Positions 8,930 through 17,811 of a stretch of 64,000 bases of DNA are shown here, one piece after another. Made by a program: the position numbers and the translations under genes. The stretch spans positions 143,584 to 207,583 of the forward strand of contig CAWGJL010000026.1 in assembly GCA_963822765.1 (NCBI GenBank), in the 5' to 3' direction. The notes below the pieces were generated by a model. The model ran no database searches and was not told the DNA's origin. It worked only from the letters and a program-made list of their open reading frames with translations. The number at the start of each line of letters is the position of its first letter. The first letter of the stretch is position 1. This DNA is from Palsa-504 sp963822765. GTDB taxonomy: Bacteria; Actinomycetota; Actinomycetes; Streptosporangiales; Streptosporangiaceae.

Positions 8930-10111
8930 GTGAGCTCAGTCTTCGTCGTCGACGCGTGCCGCACGCCCATCGGGAAGATCAAGGGCGAGCTGGCCGGGGT
9001 GCGGCCCGACCACCTGGCCGCCGACGTGATCAGGGCCCTGGTCGGGCGCAACCCGGCGCTGGACGTGGCCGCGATCGACGACGTCTACTGGGGCGCGGCC
9101 AACCAGGCCGGCGAGGACAACCGGAACGTGGCCCGGATGGCCGTGCTGCTGGCCGGGCTGCCGGCGGAGATCCCCGGCGCCACGGTGAACCGGCTGTGCG
9201 GCTCCGGGATGGAGGCGATCAGCGACGCGGCCCGGGCCATCGCGGCCGGCGAGGCGGACATCGCCCTGGCGGGCGGTTCGGAGTCGATGACCCGGGCCCC
9301 GTTCGTGCTGGCCCGCTCCGCGGATCCGTTCCCGCGCGCGCTGGATCTAGCCGACACCCGGCTCGGCTGGCGGCTGGTCAGCCCGCGCATGCAGGAGCTC
9401 TACCCGCCGGTCACGCTGGGCGAGACCGCGGAGAACGTGGCCGAGAAGTATGGCATCACCCGGGACCGCCAGGACGAGTGGGCGCTGCGCAGCCACCAGC
9501 TGGCCGCCGCCGCCCGCGACGCCGGCCGGATCGACGCCGAGCTCGTCCCGGTGACCGAACGCCCCGGGTTCCGCCACGACGAGAGCATCAACGCCCGCCT
9601 CACCGCCGCGGACCTGGCCGCCAGGAAGCCGGCCTTCCGTAAGGGCGGCACGGTGACCGGCGGCAACTCCTCGCCGCTGAACGACGGCGCGGCCGCGCTC
9701 CTGCTCATGTCGGAGGACGCCGTGCGCCGGGCCGGCGTGACCCCGCTGGCCCGCTACGCCGGCTCCGCGGCGGCCGGCGTGCACCCGGACTACATGGGGA
9801 TCGGCCCGGTGCCCGCCATGCGCAAGGCCCTGGCCCGGGCCGGCTGGCGGCTGGACGAGCTCGGCCTGCTCGAGGTCAACGAGGCGTTCGCGGCCCAGTC
9901 GGTGGCGGTCGTGGACGAGCTCAAGGCCGACCCCGCCCTGGTCAACGTCAACGGCGGCGCGATCGCCATCGGCCACCCGCTGGGCTGCTCCGGGGCCCGG
10001 ATCGTCACCACCTTGCTGCACGAGATGCGCCGCCGCGGCACCGAGCGCGGAGCCGCCACCATGTGCATCGGCGTCGGCCAGGGCATCGCCTCCCTCTGGG
10101 CCGCCCCCTGA
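8930..10111 (+). CDS. acetyl-CoA C-acyltransferase (thiolase)
   Basis: 393 aa, GTG start with GAGAGG upstream. Thiolase signatures are complete: N-terminal FVVDACRTPIGK, the acyl-accepting Cys in NRLCGSGMEA (about residue 90), GGSESMTRAPFV, the catalytic His in GHPLGCSGAR (about residue 350) and the second catalytic Cys in CIGVGQG near the end. It condenses or cleaves 3-ketoacyl-CoA. Length matches biosynthetic/degradative thiolases of the AtoB/PcaF/FadA type. There is no beta-oxidation or aromatic-catabolism partner next to it, so the pathway is undetermined. It is a monocistronic unit bounded by hairpin terminators on both sides. Confidence 0.95.
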   Translation: MSSVFVVDACRTPIGKIKGELAGVRPDHLAADVIRALVGRNPALDVAAIDDVYWGAANQAGEDNRNVARMAVLLAGLPAEIPGATVNRLCGSGMEAISDAARAIAAGEADIALAGGSESMTRAPFVLARSADPFPRALDLADTRLGWRLVSPRMQELYPPVTLGETAENVAEKYGITRDRQDEWALRSHQLAAAARDAGRIDAELVPVTERPGFRHDESINARLTAADLAARKPAFRKGGTVTGGNSSPLNDGAAALLLMSEDAVRRAGVTPLARYAGSAAAGVHPDYMGIGPVPAMRKALARAGWRLDELGLLEVNEAFAAQSVAVVDELKADPALVNVNGGAIAIGHPLGCSGARIVTTLLHEMRRRGTERGAATMCIGVGQGIASLWAAP

Positions 10112-10144
10112 GGCCGGACCCAAGCAAGCCTGCGCACCGGAAGG

Positions 10145-10184
10145 CGCGCTGGGCAGGCCAGCGCTCGCTGGCCTGCCCAGCGCG
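10145..10184. terminator. bidirectional hairpin terminator
   Basis: 18-bp perfect stem (CGCGCTGGGCAGGCCAGC and its complement) with the 4-nt loop GCTC, between the convergent thiolase and secreted-protein genes. Confidence 0.9.
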
Positions 10185-10189
10185 ACACC

Positions 10190-10966
10190 CTAGTTGCCTG
10201 CGGCAGCGTCGGGGACCTGGGTGAACCCGGCGGGGATAGCCCCCGCGGGCGTGAGCAGGTTCAGGTTCGCCGCGGTTGCCGGAAGCCACTTATAGTCATC
10301 CCGGATGGCCCGGTCACTCGCCACCGATTCGCCGGGGGCGGTCTCGATTGTCCGGATCGGCAGGTAGGTCGCGGGATCCACCCACATGTCGATCTCGCCG
10401 GTCTTAGCGGAGCCCTGCACCAGGTGGGCGGCGCGCTGCCCGTCCACTTCCGCCGGGTCGGCATCAGTCATCGAACCCGCGTTGATGGCCGTCCGCAGTG
10501 CCCCGGCCGCCTGGGCCGTGGTTTGCGGCAGCGGGCCGGGCTTGTTCGGGGGCGTCTCGTGGCCCCACGGATAGGTGGTCGTGCTCCAGGTGCGGGTGCG
10601 GTAGTTGATCGTGATCGTCACCGTCTGGTCCGAGGTGGCGGTCATCAGGTAGCCGAGCACCGGGCTGCCGTTCGCGCCTAGGTTTTGCGTCAGGGTAACT
10701 TCCCGGCCCGAGCTGGCGTGATTCCACGTCGCGGTGTTCTCGATGACGCCGGTCTGCGAATTCGGGGCCCGGCCGAGGTCGTACTGGATGGTACGGTCGG
10801 CGCTGGCGTTCACCGCGGCCTTGACGTGATGCACTACGTAGTCAGCCGATAGGTGAGCCGGAACGCCGGGGCGGACCGGGACGCTGGGGTGGACCGCGAC
10901 GGCATGTCCGCCGCCGCTGACCACGCCAGCCACGCTGGCCGCGGCCGCGGCCGCCCCGAGCAGCAC
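10190..10966 (-). CDS. sigma-factor-linked secreted or membrane-anchored protein
   Basis: About 258 aa from GTG 10966. The frame stays open further upstream (reading GPGKSRKRGGLVLL) but without a start codon. The N-terminus is a hydrophobic anchor (VLLGAAAAAASVAGVV), then an extracellular beta-rich domain with DPATYLPIRTIE and WLPATAANLNLLTPAGAIPAGF, segments typical of actinobacterial proteins encoded directly after an ECF sigma factor. The fold is probably LolA/RseB-like (inference). Its 5' end overlaps the sigma-factor frame by about 125 bp, far more than normal translational coupling, and no ribosome-binding site is seen. A small deletion may have removed the end of the sigma gene and the start of this one. 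A possible anti-sigma or sensor role is inference only. Confidence 0.6.
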   Translation of the reverse strand: MLLGAAAAAASVAGVVSGGGHAVAVHPSVPVRPGVPAHLSADYVVHHVKAAVNASADRTIQYDLGRAPNSQTGVIENTATWNHASSGREVTLTQNLGANGSPVLGYLMTATSDQTVTITINYRTRTWSTTTYPWGHETPPNKPGPLPQTTAQAAGALRTAINAGSMTDADPAEVDGQRAAHLVQGSAKTGEIDMWVDPATYLPIRTIETAPGESVASDRAIRDDYKWLPATAANLNLLTPAGAIPAGFTQVPDAAAGN

Positions 10967-11522
10967 GAGACCGCCGCGCTTGCGCGACTTGCCCGGACCG
11001 GCCGGCCGCGGCGCTGATGCCCGGGACGCGGGCCGCCTCGGTGGGAGTGAGCCCGTCGGCGGAGACGAGCAGCAGCACCTCCCTGGCCTTTGGCTTGAGC
11101 TGGCTGAGGGCCTCGATGGCCTGCTGGCCGGACCGGGCCGCGTCGATCCGCTCTTCGAGTCGCTCGATATCGCTGGCGTCGATCAACCGGTGGCCGATGA
11201 TCCTGGCCGTCGCCGCGTTTTCCCGGTACCGGCGCCGGTTTTCGCGGGCGATCAGCCGCGCGGTGATGCCGAGCAGCCAGGCGGTAGGCTCGCCGCGGCC
11301 CGGGTCATAAGAACGGGCCGCCGTCAGAACCGCCAGGAACGTGGCCGCGACCACGTCGGCCACGTCGGCCGGTTCCCGGACCCGGCGCGCCGTGAACCCG
11401 ATGACCCGGTCCAGGTGCCGCCAGTAGAACGTTTCGAACGCTGCCGGGTCAGTACTGAGCTGACTCAGCAGGTCCTTGTCTGTCGGTTCGGAGTCCGTAC
11501 CTGTACTTGGTCGCACGCCCAC
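10842..11522 (-). CDS. ECF-type sigma-70 family factor with disrupted region 4
   Basis: 226 aa from GTG 11522. Region 2 is good: AAFETFYWRHLDRVIGFTARRV, PADVADVVAATFLAVLTAARSY and WLLGITARLIARENRRR. Region 4 starts normally (LKPKAREVLLLVSADGLTPTEAARVPGIS), but where the DNA-recognition helix should follow (family pattern AAFRVRLxRARxxL) the frame reads AAAGRSGQVAQARRSRAARGG and runs on as Gly/Arg-rich sequence that is antisense-like to nothing conserved. So the -35-binding helix is lost, either through a deletion joining it to the next gene or through a base error near 11000-11015. The product as read is unlikely to recognise a -35 element. Intact family members direct RNA polymerase to stress or envelope promoters. 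Confidence 0.7.
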   Translation of the reverse strand: MGVRPSTGTDSEPTDKDLLSQLSTDPAAFETFYWRHLDRVIGFTARRVREPADVADVVAATFLAVLTAARSYDPGRGEPTAWLLGITARLIARENRRRYRENAATARIIGHRLIDASDIERLEERIDAARSGQQAIEALSQLKPKAREVLLLVSADGLTPTEAARVPGISAAAGRSGQVAQARRSRAARGGRGRGQRGWRGQRRRTCRRGPPQRPGPPRRSGSPIG

Positions 11523-11985
11523 CAGCGCAAGGATAAATTTTTCACCGGTTCAGCTGACCCTTCGAACCCGCCCGCGACGCGCTCACCGAACACGACCAGA
11601 TCGACACCCGCCCCTCTTGGCCATGTTCGCCGCGGCGGACGCCTGAACTTTTCAACGGTACGGAATCCGCTGGCACCAGGTAGCTATTCAGCTTGAGTCA
11701 GCGTCTATGGCTGTTCGCGGCGCGGGCCGGGTTCATCGCCATCGGAGCCGTTTACCGCGTCTGGTTGGGTCGGCCCGGTTGGAAGGTGCCGCCGGATCAC
11801 TTGGCACGCGGAGCATTTTCGGGCCGGACTCGGCCTGCAGGGCGGTGATCGCGCTGCGGACCTGGCTTTCCCCGGCGCCGAGCCGGGGCTAGCGCGCGGG
11901 TTGCGGTCTGGTCATCCGCGCGGAACCCGAGGCCACCGGACATGACTACTTGCTGAGCGTATACTATGAGCGTATTGTCTGGGCT
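11523..11985. promoter_or_regulatory. intergenic region with candidate padR promoter/operator
   Basis: No credible gene. Just before the padR-like gene, at 11955-11980, lies GAGCGTATACTATGAGCGTATT: the 8-mer GAGCGTAT occurs twice, 15 bp apart, flanking a TATACT hexamer that can serve as a -10 box. This gives a leader of only about 10-15 nt to GTG 11986. Repeated half-sites over a promoter fit autorepression by a PadR dimer (inference). Confidence 0.45.
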
Positions 11986-12510
11986 GTGAGCGTGCCAATG
12001 ACGCTGCTGGGCCTGCTGGAGCGGGAGCCGAGCCACGGCTATGACCTCAAGCGGGATTACGACGCCTGGTTCGGCCGCGGCAAGCCGCTGTCTTTCGGCC
12101 AGCTGTACGCGACTCTGGCCCGGCTGAACCGGGACGGCAAGGCGATCGCCGGCGCGGCCGAGCCCGGCGGGGGACCGGACCGCAAACGCTACGTGATCAC
12201 CGGTGCCGGGGCCACGGAGGTGGAGCGGTGGCTGTCTGAGCCGGCCCCGCCCGAGCCGGGCCTGCACAGCGTCTTGTTCACCAAGGTGGTGCTCGCGGTG
12301 ATGCTGGGCCGCCCGGCCGACCGTTTCCTGGACCTCCAGCGAGCGGCGCACCTGCAGCGGATGCATGAGCTGACCGAGCTGAAACGCAGCGACAACGTGG
12401 CCGATGTCCTGCTCGCCGATCACGGCCTGTATCACCTGGAGGCGGACCTGCGATGGATCGATCACACCGCCGCCCGGCTGGACCTGCTCACCCGGGCGGT
12501 GCGGCGGTGA
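11986..12510 (+). CDS. PadR family transcriptional regulator
   Basis: 174 aa with winged-helix N-terminus: MTLLGLLEREPSHGYDLKRDYD and the LSFGQLYATLARLNRDGKA helix-wing pair are diagnostic, and the wing ends in KRYVITGAGATEVERWL. A C-terminal helical region (about 80-174) of the Vir_act_alpha_C type provides dimerisation. GTG 11986 is preferred to TTG 11950 because the latter would place the putative -10 box inside the gene; ATG 11998 is also possible. Its stop overlaps the ABC gene start by GTGA, so the three-gene set padR/ABC/permease is one operon. PadR proteins often repress an adjacent efflux pump and are released by the pump substrate. Confidence 0.9.
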   Translation: MSVPMTLLGLLEREPSHGYDLKRDYDAWFGRGKPLSFGQLYATLARLNRDGKAIAGAAEPGGGPDRKRYVITGAGATEVERWLSEPAPPEPGLHSVLFTKVVLAVMLGRPADRFLDLQRAAHLQRMHELTELKRSDNVADVLLADHGLYHLEADLRWIDHTAARLDLLTRAVRR

Positions 12511-13223
12511 GCGCTGGTCACCAGCCTGCTGTGGCCGGCCGGGCCGGGGTGATCATCGAGGCGCGCGGCGTGGTGAAGTCATTCGGCCAGACCCTGGCGC
12601 TGCGCGGCGCCACGGTCAGCGCGACCCAGGGCGAGATCCTCGCCGTCATGGGCCCGAGCGGGTCGGGCAAGTCGACGCTGCTGCACTGCCTGGCCGGCAT
12701 CCTGGTCCCTGATGAGGGTGAGGTGTGGTTTGCCGGGAGCCGCCTGGATACCCGTTCCGAGGCCGAGCGCAGCGCGCTGCGGCGGGACCGGTTCGGCTTC
12801 GTGTTCCAGTCCGGTCAGCTCGTCCCCGAGCTGACCGCCGAGGAGAACGTAGCCCTGCCGCTGCTGTGGACCGGCGCCCGCCGCGGGCCGGCCCTGGCCC
12901 AGGCCAGGCACTGGCTCGGCAGGCTGGGCCTGGACGGGCTGGAGCGCCGCAGGTCCGGGGAGCTGTCCGGCGGGCAGGCGCAGCGTGTGGCGCTGGCCCG
13001 GGGCCTGGTCGCCAGGCCGGATGTCATCTTCGCCGACGAGCCGACCGGCTCCCTGGACTCGGTATCGGGGGAAGGCGTGATGAGCCTGCTCACCGACGCC
13101 GCCCGCCAGGAAGGCACCACGGTGATCCTGGTCACCCACGAGGCCCGGGTCGCCGCCTACGCCGGCCGGCAGGTCATCGTCCGCGACGGCGCGGTCAGCA
13201 CGTTCACGGGCGTGGCGCCGTGA
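12507..13223 (+). CDS. ABC transporter ATP-binding protein (LolD/MacB type)
   Basis: 238 aa from GTG 12507 (4-bp overlap with padR). Walker A GPSGSGKST, Q-loop FVFQSGQLVPELT, signature LSGGQAQRVALARGL, Walker B VIFADEPTGSLD and switch His ILVTHE are all in place. The DEPTGSLD form and the ENVALPLL segment after the Q-loop are typical of ATPases partnered with FtsX/MacB-type permeases, which the next gene encodes. It should power a mechanotransmission-type transporter rather than a canonical importer; no substrate-binding protein is present. Confidence 0.95.
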   Translation: MSAGHQPAVAGRAGVIIEARGVVKSFGQTLALRGATVSATQGEILAVMGPSGSGKSTLLHCLAGILVPDEGEVWFAGSRLDTRSEAERSALRRDRFGFVFQSGQLVPELTAEENVALPLLWTGARRGPALAQARHWLGRLGLDGLERRRSGELSGGQAQRVALARGLVARPDVIFADEPTGSLDSVSGEGVMSLLTDAARQEGTTVILVTHEARVAAYAGRQVIVRDGAVSTFTGVAP

Positions 13224-15553
13224 TCGGTCTCGGCCTGCGCCTGGCCATCAGCGGCGGCCGCGAGGCCGTCATCCGGCTGGTGGTGCTGACTGCCGCGGTC
13301 GGGCTGGGCGTCGGGCTGCTGCTGATCGCGGTATCCGGCATTAACGCGGTGAACAGCCAGAACGATCGTTATGCATGGTTCTTGACCGGTAATCCGGGTG
13401 TGCCGTCCGGTTTCGCGAACCCCCATGCGAAGTCCCGCGAGGGGGCTACGGCGGAGGTCTCAGGCGATACGTCCGTCGGTCCACTGTGGTGGCTGCTCCG
13501 CGACGACGTGTTCGACGGGAAGGTCATCTACCGCGTCGACGTCGCCGTGACCGGCCCGACGTCACCGGTGCCGCCCGGGATCCCCCGTGATCCCGGGCCG
13601 GGCCAGTACTATGCCTCGCCGGCGCTGGCCGCGCTCCTGAAGGCAACCCCGGCCGACGAGCTCGGCGACCGCTACCCCGGCCACCTGGCCGGCACGATCG
13701 GTGACGCCGCGCTGCCGTCCCCCGACTCGCTGGTCATCATCGCCGGGGACACCGCCGCGCAGCTCGCGCAGGCCCCGGGCGCGGTGCGGGCCACCTCGAT
13801 CTCGGCCACGCCGCCGAGCGGCTGTGCTGGCGACAGCTGCGTACTCGGCCTGGGCATCGACGCCAAGGGGCTGGACCTGGTCCTGCCGGTGGTGGCGCTG
13901 GCGATACTGGTTCCGGTGCTGGTCTTCATCGCGACCGCGACCCGGCTGTCGGCCGCCCGCCGCGAGCAGCGGTTCGCTGCGATGCGGCTGACCGGGGCCG
14001 CGCCGAAGCAGATCTCGATGATCGCCGCCGTCGAGTCCACGGTGGCCGCCATCGGTGGCATGGCCGCGGGATTCGGGATCTTCTTCGGGCTGCGCGGCCC
14101 GCTCGCGGCGATCCCGTTCACCGGCGAGCCGTTCTTCCCCGGGGACCTGTCGCTTCGCCTGCCTGACATCCTCATCGTGACGATCGGCGTGCCCGTGGCT
14201 GCCGCCGCGGCGGCCCGGCTGGCGCTGCACCGGGTGCACATCTCCCCGCTCGGGGTCACCCGCCGGGTGACCCCGAGGCCGCCGAGGGCATGGCGGGCGC
14301 TCCCGCTGCTGGCAGGCCTGGCCGAACTCGGTTTCTGGGTGGTGGTCGGCGCCCCGAAGACCATCCCCGGCCAGGTCCAGGCGCTGCTGCCCGGATTCGC
14401 CCTGGTCATAGCGGGCCTGGTGCTGGCCGGACCGTGGCTGACCATGGCCGGGGCGAGGATCATGGCCCTGCGGACCAGCCGCGCGGCGACGCTCATCGCC
14501 GCGCGGCGTCTGGCCGACAATCCCCGGGCTGCCTTCCGGGCGGTCAGCGGCCTGGTCCTCGCGCTGTTTATCACCACCGTGGCCGCCGCCATTATCAGCA
14601 CCCAAGACGCCAAGGACGGGACCACGCAGGTCGGCGGCGCCGCGGCCAGCAACATCCTGGTAGACATGAACCAGGGAAGCTATTCCCGTGTGGCGGGCTA
14701 CGAGGTACACCCGGCGCTGGGCGGCGCCCCGCCGGCCACGCTGCTGGCGCGACTGCGCGGGATCGACGGCATCGGCGCCGCCCTCGTGCTCTACGCGGAC
14801 CCGGACCTTACCCTCCCCGGCACCGGCAAAATCAACGGCCACCGAGAACAGGACCAGGCCGGCCTGGTCTCATGCGCCCAGCTCGCCAAGATTCCCGCCC
14901 TCGGCCGCTGCCCCGCGGGGGCGGCCGCCGCCGCCGTCAGCACCAACACAGGCGACACCGACCTGGCCACGGCCACCTGGCCGACCGCGCACGTTTCCCC
15001 CCGGCGCCTGGACAGCCTCGGCGCACTTGGCATTTTCGTCGCCACCAGCGGGTCCGCGCGGGCGGTCGATCAGGCCCGCACCCTGCTGGAGACCGCCTAC
15101 CCCGATGCCAGCGGGGCGGCCACCTTCGCGGAGGCCAGCACCCACGCTTCGTGGCGCGATGTCATGTACCGGCAGCTCGCCGACGTGGTCATCCTGGTCA
15201 GCCTGCCGGTCGCTGGCTGTACGCTGGCGGCGAGCATCGCGGCCGGGCTGGCGGACCGTAAGCGGCCGTTCAGCATGATGCGCCTGGCTGGCGCACCGCT
15301 CGGCGGGCTCCAGCGCGTGGTCGCGCTGGAAAGCGCCGTGCCGCTGATGGCGGTCGCCGCGGTCGCGATCGGCACCGGCTTCGCCGTGTCCGCGATGTAC
15401 GCGACCATGCAGCTAGCGCACCCGCTAGTGGCGCCAGACGCCGCCTACTACCTGCTCACCGCGGCCGGGATCGCGGTCTCCCTCGGCATCATCGCAGCCA
15501 CATTCCCGCTCCTGCGGCGCATCACCGCCCCCGAGGTAGCGAGAAACGAATGA
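13220..15553 (+). CDS. FtsX-like ABC permease
   Basis: 777 aa, GTG 13220 overlapping the ATPase stop. An N-terminal helix (VIRLVVLTAAVGLGVGLLLIAV) is followed by a ~180-residue extracellular region. Two FtsX modules follow: the first around residues 215-350 (VVALAILVPVLVFIATATRLSAARREQRFAAMRLTGA has the coupling motif AAMRLTGA), the second at the C-terminus (SIAAGLADRKRPFSMMRLAGAPLGGLQRVVALE, ending in helices to residue ~760). A second extracellular region lies between them. This duplicated architecture fits actinobacterial lipid, peptide or antibiotic exporters. With padR and the ATPase it likely forms an inducible efflux unit. Confidence 0.92.
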   Translation: MIGLGLRLAISGGREAVIRLVVLTAAVGLGVGLLLIAVSGINAVNSQNDRYAWFLTGNPGVPSGFANPHAKSREGATAEVSGDTSVGPLWWLLRDDVFDGKVIYRVDVAVTGPTSPVPPGIPRDPGPGQYYASPALAALLKATPADELGDRYPGHLAGTIGDAALPSPDSLVIIAGDTAAQLAQAPGAVRATSISATPPSGCAGDSCVLGLGIDAKGLDLVLPVVALAILVPVLVFIATATRLSAARREQRFAAMRLTGAAPKQISMIAAVESTVAAIGGMAAGFGIFFGLRGPLAAIPFTGEPFFPGDLSLRLPDILIVTIGVPVAAAAAARLALHRVHISPLGVTRRVTPRPPRAWRALPLLAGLAELGFWVVVGAPKTIPGQVQALLPGFALVIAGLVLAGPWLTMAGARIMALRTSRAATLIAARRLADNPRAAFRAVSGLVLALFITTVAAAIISTQDAKDGTTQVGGAAASNILVDMNQGSYSRVAGYEVHPALGGAPPATLLARLRGIDGIGAALVLYADPDLTLPGTGKINGHREQDQAGLVSCAQLAKIPALGRCPAGAAAAAVSTNTGDTDLATATWPTAHVSPRRLDSLGALGIFVATSGSARAVDQARTLLETAYPDASGAATFAEASTHASWRDVMYRQLADVVILVSLPVAGCTLAASIAAGLADRKRPFSMMRLAGAPLGGLQRVVALESAVPLMAVAAVAIGTGFAVSAMYATMQLAHPLVAPDAAYYLLTAAGIAVSLGIIAATFPLLRRITAPEVARNE

Positions 15554-15761
15554 TCCCGTGAGGACCTAGTCCCGTCGCTGGCCACATGCTTCCCGCCGCT
15601 CTGCTCACCGCCGGCATCGGAACCGGCGCCAGCCTGCTCGCCGCTGCCCGCGCAGGATTACCGGGGGAGTCGCGACGGGGGACTAGTCCCCATGGGCAAG
15701 GGCCCGGAGCCCTCGGATATGCGGCACCGCCGGGAGGGATCACCAGCCTGGAAGCTCGGGG

Positions 15762-16328
15762 TTACCACTGGCCGTAGTGGATCATCTCGGCGAGGGGTCG
15801 GCGCCGGGAGGCGAGGCTGGCCCGTTCGGTTTCGCCGTCGTGTCCGATGGCGATGGCTCCGATGGGCTGGTGGTCGTCTGGGATCCCGAACTCGGTCCGC
15901 AGCGCCCGGGTTTCGTGGTCCACGATCCCGAAGTAGACAGCACCCAAGCCTTCGTCCACAGCAGTCAGCAAGATCAGCAAGGCCGCCATGCCGGTGTCGA
16001 GGTGCCAGAACGGCATCGGGATGCGGCTTTCGTCTGCCCAGCTGGGGTCTTTCTGGACGTATGCGTCGATGTAGATCCGCTTGCACGACAGCGGGACGAT
16101 GACCAGCGGCGCGGCATGCACCGAAGGGCGGGTCGCTTCACCCGCGATGGCCCAGAACCGGGGCAGGTCCTGACCGGTGAGCACCAGGAATGCCTGGCCC
16201 TGGCAGAACCCGGCTGAGGGTCCCCGCACGGCGTTGGCCAGGATGCGATCCACGCTCGGTTGCGGCACCGGTTCGCTGGTAAACCGGCGCACCATGTGCC
16301 TGCGCCGGACAACCTCGGCAAAGTCCAC
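15762..16328 (-). CDS. nitroreductase family protein
   Basis: 188 aa. MDFAEVVRRRHMVRRFTSEPV is the FMN-phosphate-binding Arg-rich N-terminus, AVRGPSAGFCQGQAFLVLT the second FMN contact, and DTGMAALLILLTAVDEGLGAVYFGI and GAIAIGHDGE complete the fold. Nitroreductases use NAD(P)H and FMN to reduce nitro or quinone-like substrates; F420-using relatives exist in actinobacteria and cannot be excluded. The 200 bp between the FtsX-like gene and this stop contain no gene. It is a single-gene unit. Confidence 0.9.
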   Translation of the reverse strand: MDFAEVVRRRHMVRRFTSEPVPQPSVDRILANAVRGPSAGFCQGQAFLVLTGQDLPRFWAIAGEATRPSVHAAPLVIVPLSCKRIYIDAYVQKDPSWADESRIPMPFWHLDTGMAALLILLTAVDEGLGAVYFGIVDHETRALRTEFGIPDDHQPIGAIAIGHDGETERASLASRRRPLAEMIHYGQW

Positions 16329-16575
16329 GAGCTAGACGCTAACGCCGCAGTCTGACATTCTCGGCGCGTGGCGCCGGGCACGCGACCTCTTCGTCCCGAA
16401 CTACCGTCGCCCCTGGGCTGTCGACTGTCGGCCCGGCTACCTGGCCGTACTTGCTGGCGGCTGTTCTCGCTGGTGAGGCAGTCCGGGAGAGCCTGGTGCC
16501 GCGACTTAGTTGCAGGTGCCTGGGCGCCGCTGTTGCCGGGGTGCTGCAACGAGGTTTGCCCGGCATGCTGGGATC

Positions 16576-17676
16576 GTGAGCGATCCGCATTTTCCGGCCA
16601 GCGGGCACGATCCCGGGCACGGGCATGACCATGAGCATGACCACCATCATGAGCCAGCGGGGGGCCTGGCTGGCCGGTTGCGGCATCTGCTGCGCCCGCA
16701 TTCCCATGAGGCCGCCGATCAGATCGACGCGGTCATGGAAGCCAGCAAGGAAGGCATGCGGACGCTGTGGATCTCCCTGGGCGTGCTGGGCGTCACCGCG
16801 CTGATCCAGGCGGCTGTGGTGGCGTTGTCTGGTTCGGTGGCGCTGCTGGGTGACGCGCTGCATAACGCGGCTGACGCGCTGACCGCCGTGCCGCTGGGGG
16901 TCGCGTTCGTTGTCGGCCGTCGCGGGCCAACTCGCCGCTACACCTACGGCTTCGGCCGCGCTGAGGACCTCGCCGGGATCGCGATCGTGCTCACCATCGC
17001 CGCGTCCTCGGCCCTGGCCGCCTACGAAGCCATCAGCCGCCTGATGCACCCGCGGCGCGTCTCGGACCTGATCGTAGTGGCCGCCGCGGCGCTGGCCGGG
17101 TTCGCCGGTAACGAGCTCGTCGCCCGGTACCGCATCGGCACCGGGCGGAAGATCGGTTCTGCGGCGCTGGTCGCTGACGGGCTGCACGCCCGCACCGATG
17201 GCTTCACCTCACTGGCCGTGCTGATCGGCGCTGGCGGCGTCGCGCTGGGCTGGGACTGGGCCGACCCGGTCGTCGGGCTGGTCATCACGGTGGCGATCCT
17301 GGCCGTCCTGCGCCAGGCCGCCCGGGAGATCTACCGCCGCCTCATGGACGCCGTCGACCCCTCGCTTGTCGGCCAGGCCGAGCAGACCCTACGGGCCACA
17401 CCCGGGGTCCTTGATACCGGGCAGGTCCGCCTGCGCTGGATCGGTCACCAGCTCCGGGCCGAATGCGAAGTCATCGTCGCCCCGGACATCACCGCCATCC
17501 AGGCCCACCAGATCACCGTCGCCGCAGAACATAACCTGCTACACGCCATCCCGCGGCTGTCCGCCGCGCTCGTCCACGCCGACCCGCTACCCCACGACGG
17601 GGCGGACCTCCACCAGGCCCTCGCCTCCCACCGGCAGCCAGCCGATCCGGCCTCCGCCCCCGTTGAAACGCAGTGA
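16576..17676 (+). CDS. cation diffusion facilitator (CDF) metal transporter
   Basis: 366 aa from GTG 16576. The N-terminus is His-rich (GHDPGHGHDHEHDHHHE), a cytosolic metal-binding tail. Six transmembrane helices follow; the transport-site motif HNAAD lies in helix 2 (LLGDALHNAADAL) and HARTD in helix 5 (VADGLHARTDGF), both HxxxD pairs typical of Zn/Co/Cd exporters. The C-terminal cytoplasmic ZT-dimer domain (about 255-345) has VGQAEQTLRATPGVLDTGQVRLRWIGHQL. The protein exports divalent metal in exchange for protons. There is no metal-sensor gene adjacent. The upstream 247 bp hold no convincing gene. Confidence 0.93.
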   Translation: MSDPHFPASGHDPGHGHDHEHDHHHEPAGGLAGRLRHLLRPHSHEAADQIDAVMEASKEGMRTLWISLGVLGVTALIQAAVVALSGSVALLGDALHNAADALTAVPLGVAFVVGRRGPTRRYTYGFGRAEDLAGIAIVLTIAASSALAAYEAISRLMHPRRVSDLIVVAAAALAGFAGNELVARYRIGTGRKIGSAALVADGLHARTDGFTSLAVLIGAGGVALGWDWADPVVGLVITVAILAVLRQAAREIYRRLMDAVDPSLVGQAEQTLRATPGVLDTGQVRLRWIGHQLRAECEVIVAPDITAIQAHQITVAAEHNLLHAIPRLSAALVHADPLPHDGADLHQALASHRQPADPASAPVETQ

Positions 17677-17733
17677 CCGGCCACCCACGCAACGATCAGC
17701 ATCAGCCGAAGTCCTGGCAGCGAGTGGCCACTC

Positions 17734-17771
17734 GCGTGGCTCCCTCCTACGTTTGCCTGGGAGCCACGCGG
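17734..17771 (+). terminator. hairpin terminator after the CDF gene
   Basis: CGCGTGGCTCCC and its exact complement GGGAGCCACGCG with a 14-nt loop, 58 bp after the CDF stop. There is no U tract, as is common in actinobacteria. Confidence 0.7.
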
Positions 17772-17811
17772 GCGGGCCAGCCGCAGCCGCGGAGGGTGCC
17801 CAGGAGCTGTT

